A stretch of 43,111 bases of DNA from Deltaproteobacteria bacterium. GTDB lineage: Bacteria; Desulfobacterota; Desulfobulbia; Desulfobulbales; SURF-16. This document shows positions 22,704 to 30,931 of this stretch, piece after piece. Each line of letters begins with the position of its first letter. Within the stretch, counting starts at the first letter, position 1. The stretch spans positions 1-43,111 of the forward strand of contig JAOZOY010000018.1 of the NCBI GenBank assembly GCA_029933005.1, given 5' to 3'. A model generated the notes under the pieces. That model had not been told where the DNA came from, searched no databases, and saw nothing but the letters and a program-made list of their open reading frames with translations. Made by a program: the position numbers and the translations under genes.

Positions 22704-24404
22704 TCATTCGTTTACCGGTAAAATGATCTCAAATTCCGTGCCATTACCCTCTTCACTCCTGACCAGAATCTCACCGTGATGCTCTTTGATTATGGTGTAT
22801 GAAATGGACAAGCCCAGGCCGGTGCCGACGCCTGGCTCTTTGGTCGTGAAAAAAGGATCAAAGATCCTGTCCAGGTTTTCCGGCGCAATGCCGCTGCCGC
22901 TGTCTTTGATAGTGATATGAACCTTGCCATAATCCTGCCTGGTCCGGATCATTACAGTTCCTTTGCCGGGAATGGCCTGCATGGAGTTGGTGAGCAGATT
23001 CATGAAGACCTGGTTGATTTTTCCCGGCATGCAGTTGACCGGTGCAAGGGTTTTGTCGTAATTCCTGATGATTTCGATGCGGTTTCGGTATTCCGGATAA
23101 ATAAAGGTCAATGTGCTTTCCAGGCCGGCATGGATATCCATTCTTTTTTTTCTTTCTTCATCAAGACGGGAAAAATGTCTCAACTCTCGGACAATGCTGC
23201 CGGTTCGCCTGGCACCCTTGCTGATGTTGTCCAGGAGAATATCCACATCGGCCAGCATTTTTTTGTAATTGTGGCCGTCCTTCCCTGCGTTGCCCTTGAT
23301 GCTTTTTCCGTGTTTGGCCGCAAGATCCTCATAGTCGGAAAGAATCATTTTCAGGCCGGCCATGAGCCGTTTGAGAGAGGGGAGGGCTCCGGTGATAAAG
23401 TTTGTGGTGTTGTTGATTTCGTGGGCCACGCCCGCCACCAGCTGGCCCAGGGAAGCCATTTTTTCAGATTGGACAAGCTGGGACTGGGTTTCTTTAAGCT
23501 CTGTCAGGGTTTTTGTCAGTTTCTGGTTTGTTTCCACAAGTTCCATGTGGCGTTGGGAGAGTTGCGTGGTCCTCTGAGCTACCTTTTTCTCAAGATTGAG
23601 TTTCAGTTCCGTGATTGTCCGGAAAGAGTCATTGAGTTCTTCAATCAGGGAGGTAAAGGTCTTGTTGAGCAAATCAAAATCCGTGCTTTGTTCGTTTATA
23701 CCGGCCTTTTTTTTCACGCGTAGCAGCAGTTTTTCCATGGGGCTGGTTGCCTGCTTGACAACAATAAAGGTGGTTAAGGCGGCCAGCGCCAGAAAGATGG
23801 CCGCTAAAATAAAATTTCGGATGAGAATCGTTTTGATCCCCCTTGTCAGCCTGTCTTTAGCGATAACAATTTGTACGGAACCGATGACCTCTTCCGGCCA
23901 GGTTATATCTTCAGGCTCGAAAAATAGTTCTTCCATGGACTGAGAGGTATTTATAGTGGTTACCGGCGCCTGAAAACAGAAGCTGTTTTGATGGATTTTC
24001 ACCCGTGCAGTATTGAGATTCCACTGAAGTGGGATTGGACATATGTCCGGGATCGACGATGGATTTGTCAAGTCTTTTTCCTGTTGCTCCAAGATAAAGA
24101 TTATTTGACCTTCTTTATTGAAAATGGCGACCCGTAGAATATCTTTCCTGGTCAAAATAGCCTCGGCTGGCAGACTCAACTGTTCTTTGTTCTCGGTAAA
24201 GACACCGAGCCTGACAGTATAGGCCAGCAATTCAGCCTGACTTATACCCTCGCTGATGGTCTGCTCGGTCAGCAGTTGTTTTTGCAGGTCGATAAAGAGC
24301 ATATTAAAAAGCAATGCCAGGGTCAGCATGGCCAGAAAAAGAGAGATAAAGATTCGGCCGCTGAAGCTTGCCGGCCATTGTCTGATGATCCGGAGTATTT
24401 TCAT
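22704..24404 (-). CDS. Membrane sensor histidine kinase
   Basis: 566 residues. A membrane segment at about 18-38, a periplasmic sensor of about 150 residues, a second segment near 192-215, HAMP-like linker, a long coiled coil (LKLNLEKKVAQRTTQLSQRHMELVE), HisKA with GVAHEINNTTNFI, and HATPase with NLLTNSMQAI, DSGSGIAPENL and GVGTGLGLSIS. It is translationally coupled (four-base ATGA overlap) to the upstream binding-protein gene, so the binding protein probably presents its ligand to this kinase rather than to an ABC transporter. Its phosphoryl acceptor may be the receiver-kinase at 21331-22578 or the sigma-54 regulator at 16279-17721. Confidence 0.92.
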   Translation of the reverse strand: MKILRIIRQWPASFSGRIFISLFLAMLTLALLFNMLFIDLQKQLLTEQTISEGISQAELLAYTVRLGVFTENKEQLSLPAEAILTRKDILRVAIFNKEGQIIFILEQQEKDLTNPSSIPDICPIPLQWNLNTARVKIHQNSFCFQAPVTTINTSQSMEELFFEPEDITWPEEVIGSVQIVIAKDRLTRGIKTILIRNFILAAIFLALAALTTFIVVKQATSPMEKLLLRVKKKAGINEQSTDFDLLNKTFTSLIEELNDSFRTITELKLNLEKKVAQRTTQLSQRHMELVETNQKLTKTLTELKETQSQLVQSEKMASLGQLVAGVAHEINNTTNFITGALPSLKRLMAGLKMILSDYEDLAAKHGKSIKGNAGKDGHNYKKMLADVDILLDNISKGARRTGSIVRELRHFSRLDEERKKRMDIHAGLESTLTFIYPEYRNRIEIIRNYDKTLAPVNCMPGKINQVFMNLLTNSMQAIPGKGTVMIRTRQDYGKVHITIKDSGSGIAPENLDRIFDPFFTTKEPGVGTGLGLSISYTIIKEHHGEILVRSEEGNGTEFEIILPVNE

Positions 24405-25330
24405 GGCATCACCTCCGGATTGATCTTGATTTTGAGCTGGGCGGCGATTTTCTCATTGATCATGACTTTGACTTTTTCGCATATTACAGGTTGAATTTTT
24501 TCTACCCTGATACCTGAGAGGATTTTTTTGGCCAGAATACCGGCTGCATCTCCCATGGCCCGAATGTCAAAGGACACGGCCAGCAGCGCGCCGGATTTAA
24601 GATATTTATCCGCGAAGGTCAGGACCGGGATGCGTCTTTCCATGGCAAAGAGAAAGAGGGCCTCCACTCCCTGTGGAGTGGCAACTGTCAGATCGGGCAC
24701 CATCCAGAGCAGATCGATTTCAGAGCCAAGATCATTCAGCCCCGCCAGGATATTTTTTGACGACTTGATCCGGCGACTGATGAGTGTGAGGTCCAGTTGC
24801 GCCGCGGCAGTCTCCGCCTCTCTGATAAAGTCAGCGCTGTATCGGGGATCATAGAGGATGCCGATTTGTTTGACATGGGGCAGTCTTTTCCGCACTTCCT
24901 CAAGCTGGGCTGCGGCGGGCAGCTTCATTTCCACCCCGGTGATATTTCTCTGCCTGGACAGGGCTTGCGGCACCGATGGAGTCAGCAGATAAATAATGGG
25001 GATATCCTGGAAATTTTTGACTGCCGCCAGGGCCTTTCCGCCCAGGGCAAGAATCAGGTCGGGCTTGCGGCGCAGTATTTCCCTGACAAGGGAGTTGCCG
25101 TCGCGCATGTCAGGCAGATATATTTTGCTGAGCTGAACAGGTTGGATGGTTTTTACACATCTGCCGGGCATCGTAGCGACAGCGGTGTGAAAGGAATGCA
25201 GAGCAGTTTGGTAGGGCCTGATCCTGGCGCTTTGCACCACGACAATATCTGCGGAACGGGCCGTGGACGTAATGCCCGGCAGAATCAGGAAAAGGATGAA
25301 AATGATGATCTGGTAACAATGGATTTTCAT
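24401..25330 (-). CDS. TrpX-like ABC-type substrate-binding protein
   Basis: 309 residues with a signal sequence (MKIHCYQIIIFILFLILPGITSTARSA). The mature protein shows the COG2984/TrpX pattern: DIVVVQSARIRPYQTALHSF, ILRRKPDLILALGGKALAAVK, DIPIIYLLTPS and KQIGILYDPRYSADF, typical of type-1 periplasmic binding folds. No permease or ATPase gene is near. It is coupled to the kinase gene by a four-base overlap, which indicates a sensory role. The start at 25330 is chosen because the signal peptide begins there; a longer frame to 25411 also lacks a ribosome site. The ligand is unknown: the broader family binds aromatic amino acids and other small molecules. Confidence 0.82.
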   Translation of the reverse strand: MKIHCYQIIIFILFLILPGITSTARSADIVVVQSARIRPYQTALHSFHTAVATMPGRCVKTIQPVQLSKIYLPDMRDGNSLVREILRRKPDLILALGGKALAAVKNFQDIPIIYLLTPSVPQALSRQRNITGVEMKLPAAAQLEEVRKRLPHVKQIGILYDPRYSADFIREAETAAAQLDLTLISRRIKSSKNILAGLNDLGSEIDLLWMVPDLTVATPQGVEALFLFAMERRIPVLTFADKYLKSGALLAVSFDIRAMGDAAGILAKKILSGIRVEKIQPVICEKVKVMINEKIAAQLKIKINPEVMP

Positions 25331-25504
25331 CAACAGGTCTGCAGCACTACTTCTGTAATGAGTGAAAAGGAATGTTGTGAGAATAAAGACTGCACGGAGC
25401 AGGTTATACATGTGGAATATTATACAAATTTTATGCCGGAGAGGAAGTGACGGGAAAACAGAATGGGAACACAGACGCAGATATGGAGGAGCGGGCCTTG
25501 AAGT

Positions 25505-25894
25505 TTAATGGATTGTGGCGTTTGTTTCTTCTCCCGTGGTATTGTTCTTCAGTAAATAATCAAGCTGAGTCTGCTGTTCGATCGTCAGATTCGTGAAGCA
25601 AACGCCTGTTCTCCTGATAATGGTTGAGCTGGAAGGATGGACGGGGGATGAGTCGGTTACCGTGACCGTACGACAATGGATATTGTCCAGTATAAAGCCG
25701 TTTCTGCCATTGATCAGACCTATCTCGAATGAGGTGAGGGCCGGATCGTTTTTATCGGCAAGATAGCGGAAGGCTAAACCGCCCTTACAGATATTGATAA
25801 TTTGACCGAATGTCGTTGCGTTGAAAACCAGGACGTTTTCATCGACATTGAAGCGTTTATGCTTTCTTCGTTCCATGGAGTTGTTCCGGCTCAT
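25505..25894 (-). CDS. PilZ-like domain protein
   Basis: 129 residues. N-terminal ERRKHKRFNVDENVLV holds a basic RxxxR-like cluster. The second motif reads GQIINICKGGLAFRY, so the usual D/N-x-S-x-x-G serine is replaced by cysteine (N-I-C-K-G-G). It may bind c-di-GMP weakly or act as a degenerate PilZ. The start at 25894 has GGAGG five bases upstream. Single gene; downstream of it and in the same direction lies the binding-protein/kinase operon, about 175 bp away. Confidence 0.75.
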   Translation of the reverse strand: MSRNNSMERRKHKRFNVDENVLVFNATTFGQIINICKGGLAFRYLADKNDPALTSFEIGLINGRNGFILDNIHCRTVTVTDSSPVHPSSSTIIRRTGVCFTNLTIEQQTQLDYLLKNNTTGEETNATIH

Positions 25895-25940
25895 GAAATC
25901 CTCCACTCAAAAAAACATGTGGTAAAAGAGTTTTTGTAAT

Positions 25941-25979
25941 TATTCAGCAAGACAACCGGGGTGAAGATTCCGGCATTTA
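25941..25979 (+). repeat. Dispersed repeat R3, copy 1
   Basis: TATTCAGCAAGACAACCGGG and the following GTGAAGATTCCGGCAT recur at 26437-26472 with one change. This is the CCGGCAT/CCGGGATGACG type of intergenic repeat. A further ACCGGGATGACGTGAG lies at 26157-26172 and a CCCGC-AA-GCGGG palindrome at 26026-26037. Confidence 0.65.
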
Positions 25980-26436
25980 TTTTACAAGTAAAAAAAATAT
26001 ATCGTTATTCAGGCTAACCCCCATCCCCGCAAGCGGGAACAACGAAGCATGAAAGTTTAATTTTAAAATAAAAATATGGCTAAAAAACTATGTCGTATAA
26101 TATTTTTGGCATTAATAATTTCAGGTAGTTAGAGAGACTTTCATATAAAGAACATACCGGGATGACGTGAGTGGGTAATTTTAGCTTATCGTGCTGTTTT
26201 GTCCCTGCTCATGGATGTCAGAGGTCTGTCTTTTCCCTGTTAGCACTGACGTTTTTTTATTCTATTCGATTGCAAGTCTCCAGGTCAACCTGAATAATGA
26301 AACTTTAGTTTAAAAAAGTAATCTGCTCAATACCGAACTTTATCTTCCTGGATCTGAGTTGTTTAGAAAAAAAACGGGGTTTTGAAGAGGAAAATGATAA
26401 AAATATATGAAAGAATGCGAAATTATCATTATATTC
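25980..26436. other. AT-rich intergenic DNA between R3 copies, no gene seen
   Basis: About 450 bp of low-GC sequence with stop codons in all frames. It holds only the small palindrome and the repeat fragment described for R3. No promoter, RNA or protein gene is supportable. Confidence 0.5.
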
Positions 26437-26560
26437 TATTCAGCAAGACAACCGGGGTGAATATTCCGGCATGTTTTTAGCCGGAGATAAGCGTAGACTT
26501 CGATCCAGAAACCAGCCACACACTCAATCCTGGATCCCGGCTAAAAACATGCCGGGATGA
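26437..26560. repeat. Dispersed repeat R3, copy 2, with 19-bp perfect inverted arms
   Basis: It begins as in copy 1, then CCGGCATGTTTTTAGCCGG (26466-26484) is matched exactly, inverted, at 26537-26555 across 52 bases. It ends GGGATGACG. It could fold into a long stem. The sequence is of a dispersed-repeat kind rather than a terminator. Confidence 0.7.
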
Positions 26561-26706
26561 CGTGTGCGAAGTTTTGTGTTTATCTTGTTGTTATTACGAT
26601 ATTTATACAAAATGTTCAAAATCTTGTTGCTTAGAAGGGTGTCCTTATTAAAACGGAAATTCGCAAGATTGATTGAAAATGGATTGCAGACAGCAGGAGG
26701 ATCATC

Positions 26707-27660
26707 ATGAAAATTGTTATCGTCGGAGCTGGGGCCATTGGTAGACTGTTCGGAGCCCTGCTGAGCCGTGGAGGCCATAAAGCCACTCTGGTTGAGCCAA
26801 ATCAGGAGATTGTCGAATCCATTAACCGGCAGGGCATTGGCATTATGGATATCGGCCAGCAGGATCCTGACGCAGCATCCTTTGTCCCAGCCCAGGCTGT
26901 TTCCGATCCCTCCACCTTGTCGGAATGTGATCTTGTTCTTCTGGCGGTGAAATCTTTTGATACTCTGACGGCTGTCAAGAGTGTGGTCCATCTCATCGAT
27001 AAAGATTCTCCAGTTATCAGTATTCAGACCGGTCTTGGTAATCTGGAAGTTATGGAAAAAGTCGTGCCGCGCCAGGCTATTATCGGTGGCTTTACCTTTA
27101 TGGCCGCGACCTCTCTGGGCGCCGCCAAAATTCGCCATGGCGGTATTGGCAAGACATATCTGGGGGAACTGGACGGCATCATTACCCCCCGTTTGACGGA
27201 AATCAGCAACCAACTGAATCAATGCGGAATTCAGACAAGCCCTGTACAGCGTATCATAGGCCGGTTGTGGTGCAAGATTATCGTCTATTCGGCAATTAAT
27301 CCTGTCTCGGCAATTCTCCGGGTCAACAACGGTTCTCTTCTCGACAGGATGGAATCGATCACCCTGATGAAACGTCTTGTCGATGAAGGAAAAGAGGTGG
27401 CCAAGGCGTATTCCATTGATCTGGTTTATCCTGATCTGTACGAGCTTCTTTTTGATGCCTGCCGGAAAACTTCTGACAATCTTTCTTCCATGCTGCAGGA
27501 TATGCTTAATGAAAAAAGAACGGAACTCGATGCGCAAAACGGCGCTCTTTGCTGTTATGGAGAGAAGAAAAACATTTTTCTTCCAACGCATCGGACCATT
27601 GTCGAGCTTGTAAAGCTGATGGGAAAATACAGAGAGCCGGCAGGCACATCAATTGTCTGA
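26707..27660 (+). CDS. panE: 2-dehydropantoate 2-reductase family protein
   Basis: 317 residues, full length. NADPH-binding Rossmann motif GAGAIGRLFGALL at residues 7-19. The catalytic-lysine region is GRLWCKIIVYSAINPVSAI. The substrate-site segment is DNLSSMLQDMLNEKRTELDAQNG, where S, D and E are typical of KPR/PanE proteins. It reduces 2-dehydropantoate to pantoate on the route to coenzyme A; paralogues of the family act on other 2-keto acids, and no other pan gene is near. The start has AGGAGGATC upstream. Confidence 0.85.
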   Translation: MKIVIVGAGAIGRLFGALLSRGGHKATLVEPNQEIVESINRQGIGIMDIGQQDPDAASFVPAQAVSDPSTLSECDLVLLAVKSFDTLTAVKSVVHLIDKDSPVISIQTGLGNLEVMEKVVPRQAIIGGFTFMAATSLGAAKIRHGGIGKTYLGELDGIITPRLTEISNQLNQCGIQTSPVQRIIGRLWCKIIVYSAINPVSAILRVNNGSLLDRMESITLMKRLVDEGKEVAKAYSIDLVYPDLYELLFDACRKTSDNLSSMLQDMLNEKRTELDAQNGALCCYGEKKNIFLPTHRTIVELVKLMGKYREPAGTSIV

Positions 27661-27819
27661 AGTTAATCGGCACGGTTTAATTAGAAATCAGGAATGGAGA
27701 ATAGCGAATTGAAGAAAATTCTCTCATAAGAAAATATCGTAAGTCGTAATTTCTGATTCCGCAACCGGCGGCTTAGGAAATTTGGTAAGCCACGATCTGA
27801 ATTCATTAAAAGGTATTTG

Positions 27820-28275
27820 ATGATGAAATGGGAAAAAATATTGATAGCAGTTGAAAATTTTGAGGCGACTAAGCGGGCCCTGAAGTATGTCGGCATCATG
27901 GTCGGGGAGCAGAAGGAAATTCAGATTACCCTGTTGCACGTCTATCCGGAGCCGCCGCCGAATTTTTATCAGACCGGCGGCGTTCTGCAGGAGTACAAAA
28001 AAAATAAAGAAGAGAATGCCCGGCAGTTACTGGAAGATGCCCGGAGCAAACTTTTGAGAAATGGTGTCACGACTGAACAGATCGTCTTTCGGAATTGCAT
28101 GGCCGAGGGTAAAACAATCAGTAAGGCCATCCTGGATATTTTGCAGGAAGGAGAGTATGGAACGGTTGTTGTCGGCAAACGGGGCGTTTCCAAGGCCGAG
28201 GAGTTTCTTTTCGGCAGTATTTCAAACGCCTTGGTACATAGCAGCGGCGATTTCACGGTTTGGGTTGTCGGATAG
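27820..28275 (+). CDS. Universal stress protein (UspA family)
   Basis: About 151 residues, a single Usp domain. Start segment KILIAVENFEATKRAL, middle ITLLHVYPEPPPNF, and the ATP-binding signature VVVGKRGVSKAEEFLFGSISNALVHSS (G-2x-G-9x-G-S). It is therefore probably an ATP-binding rather than UspA-type member. ATG 27820 with AAAAGG upstream is chosen; the TTG three bases earlier and the next ATG are alternatives. The next gene (kinase-like) starts 11 bp after its stop, so they are likely co-transcribed. Confidence 0.9.
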   Translation: MMKWEKILIAVENFEATKRALKYVGIMVGEQKEIQITLLHVYPEPPPNFYQTGGVLQEYKKNKEENARQLLEDARSKLLRNGVTTEQIVFRNCMAEGKTISKAILDILQEGEYGTVVVGKRGVSKAEEFLFGSISNALVHSSGDFTVWVVG

Positions 28276-28286
28276 GGAACAAGCCA

Positions 28287-29276
28287 ATGAATGAGATAAC
28301 AGTTCAGGATCTTCCAGCCGAAATTGCCAAGAGGCTCCAGGAACATCCGGCCGGCCATAACAAGCGGGTACACACGAAGATTTTTACCGATACATCTGAT
28401 TTTACCGCCATTGATTACGGTGATATTATTTTTGTTGATGACCGCTATTTTCTCGTGGTTGCTTTCACGAAAGAGGGTCGTTTCGGCATTGACGAGCAAC
28501 ATAAGCCATGGGTTCCCAAAGTCATGGATCTGGCAAGCGGCACAAAATACATTATTAAACTTGTTTTCCATGAAACCTATGAGGTTTCCATTGGCGAGTT
28601 GAAAGTGACCTGTTTTCGTAATCCGGAAAAAGAAGCCCGTGTCCTGGAACTCGTTCAGAATCATCCTCATTTCATGCATGGGAAAAATGTAGAAGACGAG
28701 GCCGGCAACCTGGTTCGGATTCTTGATATTATTGACGGAAACAGGCTGGATAAATTTGTCTATAGAAAAAGCGAGAATCATCGGGATTATTTTGAAATTG
28801 ATTTTCCTGAAATTTTGAAAAAATTTCTGACATCGGTTAAAGCTATTTCTTTTCTGCATGAGAACGGTCTCAATCATGGAGATATCCGCCGTGATCATAT
28901 TTTTGTCGATCGCGAGGACGGTCTGTTTAGATGGATTGATTTTGATTATGATTTTTATATTCCGGAGCGACCGTTTGCCCTTGATCTCTTCGGACTTGGC
29001 AGTGTTCTGCTTTTTCTTATGGGCCGTAAAACATTTCGTCCCAGGGATGTTTTGAATCATCCTGAAATGGGGGAAAAGGTGCTGGCAACTCTCGGCGAGG
29101 AGGATCTCGCCCTCCTGGCCCAGGATCGTATTTTTAACCTCGGCAAGCTTTTTTCATATATTCCAGTTGACTTAAACAACATTTTGCTTCATTTTTCCGT
29201 GGGTACTCCTGTTTTTTATGATAGCGTTAATGAGTTTTATGATGATTTAGCCAAGGCCGCTGAGGCACTTTTATGA
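28287..29276 (+). CDS. Protein kinase-like protein
   Basis: 329 residues. The second half carries a kinase-type catalytic loop, H-G-D-I-R-R-D-H-I (near 200), then RWIDFDYDF, where DFD stands in place of DFG. This is the arrangement of small-molecule or LPS-type kinases (Kdo/RIO/ABC1-like) rather than classical Ser/Thr kinases. The N-terminal part has FAVV-like strands and IKLVFHE as a candidate lysine strand. There is no membrane segment. The stop overlaps the next gene by four bases (ATGA). It stands between a universal stress protein and a YkgJ-type protein, so it probably acts with them. The substrate is unknown. Confidence 0.65.
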   Translation: MNEITVQDLPAEIAKRLQEHPAGHNKRVHTKIFTDTSDFTAIDYGDIIFVDDRYFLVVAFTKEGRFGIDEQHKPWVPKVMDLASGTKYIIKLVFHETYEVSIGELKVTCFRNPEKEARVLELVQNHPHFMHGKNVEDEAGNLVRILDIIDGNRLDKFVYRKSENHRDYFEIDFPEILKKFLTSVKAISFLHENGLNHGDIRRDHIFVDREDGLFRWIDFDYDFYIPERPFALDLFGLGSVLLFLMGRKTFRPRDVLNHPEMGEKVLATLGEEDLALLAQDRIFNLGKLFSYIPVDLNNILLHFSVGTPVFYDSVNEFYDDLAKAAEALL

Positions 29277-30037
29277 ACGAACAAGAAAAAAAATTTCCTG
29301 AAGGCATGACGCCGCTGGGTAAAGCCAAATTCAAATTTTCCTGCCATCCCGGCGTGTCCTGTTACATGGTTTGCTGCCGTAATGTGGATATGTTCCTTTA
29401 TCCCTATGATATTTTGCGTTTAAAAAACAGGCTGGGAATCAGGTCGGATGAGTTTCTGGACAAGTATCTCCGGATCGTTGAGGGAAGTAATCCCTATTTC
29501 CCATCCCTGGCTATGCAATTGACACCGGGCAATAATTGTCCGTTTCTTGGAAAGGAGGGCTGCGCCGTCTATGAAGATCGTCCGTCCGCCTGCCGAACTT
29601 ATCCCTTGGAGCGGGCAGTCGACCGGACAACGTCCAAGGGCAGGGCCGAGGAGTTTTATTTCCTGACCGACCATGACTACTGCAAAGGGCATGAGGAGGA
29701 CAGGGAATGGACGGTCAAGGAATGGCTGCGGGATCAGAATCTTCTTTATTACAATGCCATGGCGGATCAGTGGGCCGAGATGGACACCCTGTTCGCCGGA
29801 AATCCATGGGCCGGTGAAGGCGCGGCCGGGCCGAAACAGCGCATGGCTTTCATGGTCTGCTATAATGTCGACGGTTTCCGGGATTTTGTCAACGAGCACA
29901 ATCTTCTGGCCGATTTTAAATTATCCGGGTCCAGGAAAAAGATCATTGAAAAGGATGATGAAGCCCTGCTGTCTTTTGGTTTTGACTGGCTGAAGTTTGT
30001 CCTGGCCAATGAAACGACCCTGCGGCCCAGAAGATGA
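29273..30037 (+). CDS. YkgJ-family cysteine cluster protein
   Basis: 254 residues. The N-terminal cluster (SCHPGVSCYMVCCRNVDMFLYPYDILRLK, residues about 23-51) is the CxxxxxCxxxCC form of the YkgJ zinc/iron-chelating domain. Further cysteines follow in NNCPFLGKEGCAVYEDRPSACRTYP, completing the site. The C-terminal about 130 residues have no motif I know. It is coupled by a four-base overlap to the kinase-like gene. The biochemical role of the family is not established; Fe-S or metal binding is likely. Confidence 0.85.
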   Translation: MNEQEKKFPEGMTPLGKAKFKFSCHPGVSCYMVCCRNVDMFLYPYDILRLKNRLGIRSDEFLDKYLRIVEGSNPYFPSLAMQLTPGNNCPFLGKEGCAVYEDRPSACRTYPLERAVDRTTSKGRAEEFYFLTDHDYCKGHEEDREWTVKEWLRDQNLLYYNAMADQWAEMDTLFAGNPWAGEGAAGPKQRMAFMVCYNVDGFRDFVNEHNLLADFKLSGSRKKIIEKDDEALLSFGFDWLKFVLANETTLRPRR

Positions 30038-30159
30038 TCTTTTGTTGATATTCTTGCGGTAAAAGAGAACGTGAGAGGATTTTTAAGTCATGATTAAATT
30101 TCCATAAATCATAATTCTTTTATCTTCTTTTGTTTCTTTGATCGGACTTTGGTGGAAAA

Positions 30160-30423
30160 ATGCTGGAAAAATATGATAAAAAAGAATGTTATTGCCGTAT
30201 GCTCGGCCATTTTTTACCCTTCCACTACTGTCGTACCATGCAGAACGGACTGGCCTGCGGAAAAATTCTCGATTGTTGGTTCAGGATTTTTCCGATCCAG
30301 AAATTCATCGAAGAAAATTATTCACAGGAAGAACGAGAGATGATTTTTGAACCGCCTAAGCCGAAAATGGTATCTCTGGCCGAAATGATCGAAAGGGTGA
30401 AACAACAGCCGGAGAAAAAGTAA
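30160..30423 (+). CDS. Small conserved Cys/His protein
   Basis: 87 residues. Its first half is rich in metal-type ligands: C10, C12, H17, H22, C24, C33 and C39 (KECYCRMLGHFLPFHYCR ... GLACGKILDCWF). Its second half is a short charged helix. I recall similar small proteins in related anaerobes but no function. The start has GGTGG seven bases upstream. It follows the YkgJ-family gene on the same strand by 120 bp; both may bind metal. Confidence 0.7.
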   Translation: MLEKYDKKECYCRMLGHFLPFHYCRTMQNGLACGKILDCWFRIFPIQKFIEENYSQEEREMIFEPPKPKMVSLAEMIERVKQQPEKK

Positions 30424-30706
30424 TTTTTTCTAATTTCCCTTCATCCAGCTCAGTCATCATTCTCTTTCCGCGGCAAAAACTTCACCCTTCTCCGTTTGCT
30501 CCGGGAAAGAATTTCCCATCACGTTTGATTTCTTCGTCTTTTTCTTTTTCCCACCGCATCTTTTTTTCTTTTTTATAGCTTACTCAATCCCTGTTATTTC
30601 AAGTTGTTATATTTCTTGTCCTTCGGCGTGTTGAGAAATGACACCCGTTTTTCAGTTGATGGCATTGCCTTTGCTGATATGGATGAGCAAGTATTTCATA
30701 CGCTTA
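30424..30706. other. Intergenic, pyrimidine-rich, no gene seen
   Basis: About 280 bp with long CT-rich runs on the plus strand (30440-30580) and no supported frame, RNA or terminator. It leads into a miniature element at 30707. Confidence 0.4.
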
Positions 30707-30885
30707 GGGTTCGCTCAGAAATAAGTTGGCATTTTGAGGCGGGCAATGTGACGTAGATTACAGCAGGCTTGGGCTGGTAAAACCGTAGGCGTAGCTGGCT
30801 ACGTGAGGATTTTGACAGAATAAGACCGCTGTATGATGTGTTACAGTGTCACCTCTAAAATGTGAATTTATTTCTAAGCGAACCC
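30707..30885. mobile_element. Second type of miniature element (179 bp, about 33-bp inverted ends)
   Basis: The ends start GGGTTCGCTCAGAAATAA and, inverted, GGGTTCGCTTAGAAATAA; similarity continues to CATTTT(A)GAGG, about 33 bases per side with few changes. TTA lies on both sides (30704-30706 and 30886-30888), a possible 3-bp target duplication. The interior has a CGTAG/CTACG hairpin and no frame. It is unlike the GTAA elements. The fliK gene starts 47 bp later. Confidence 0.72.
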
Positions 30886-30931
30886 TTAAATCAGTGCGTA
30901 AACTGAAGACTGAAAGAAAAGGAGGTTGTCC

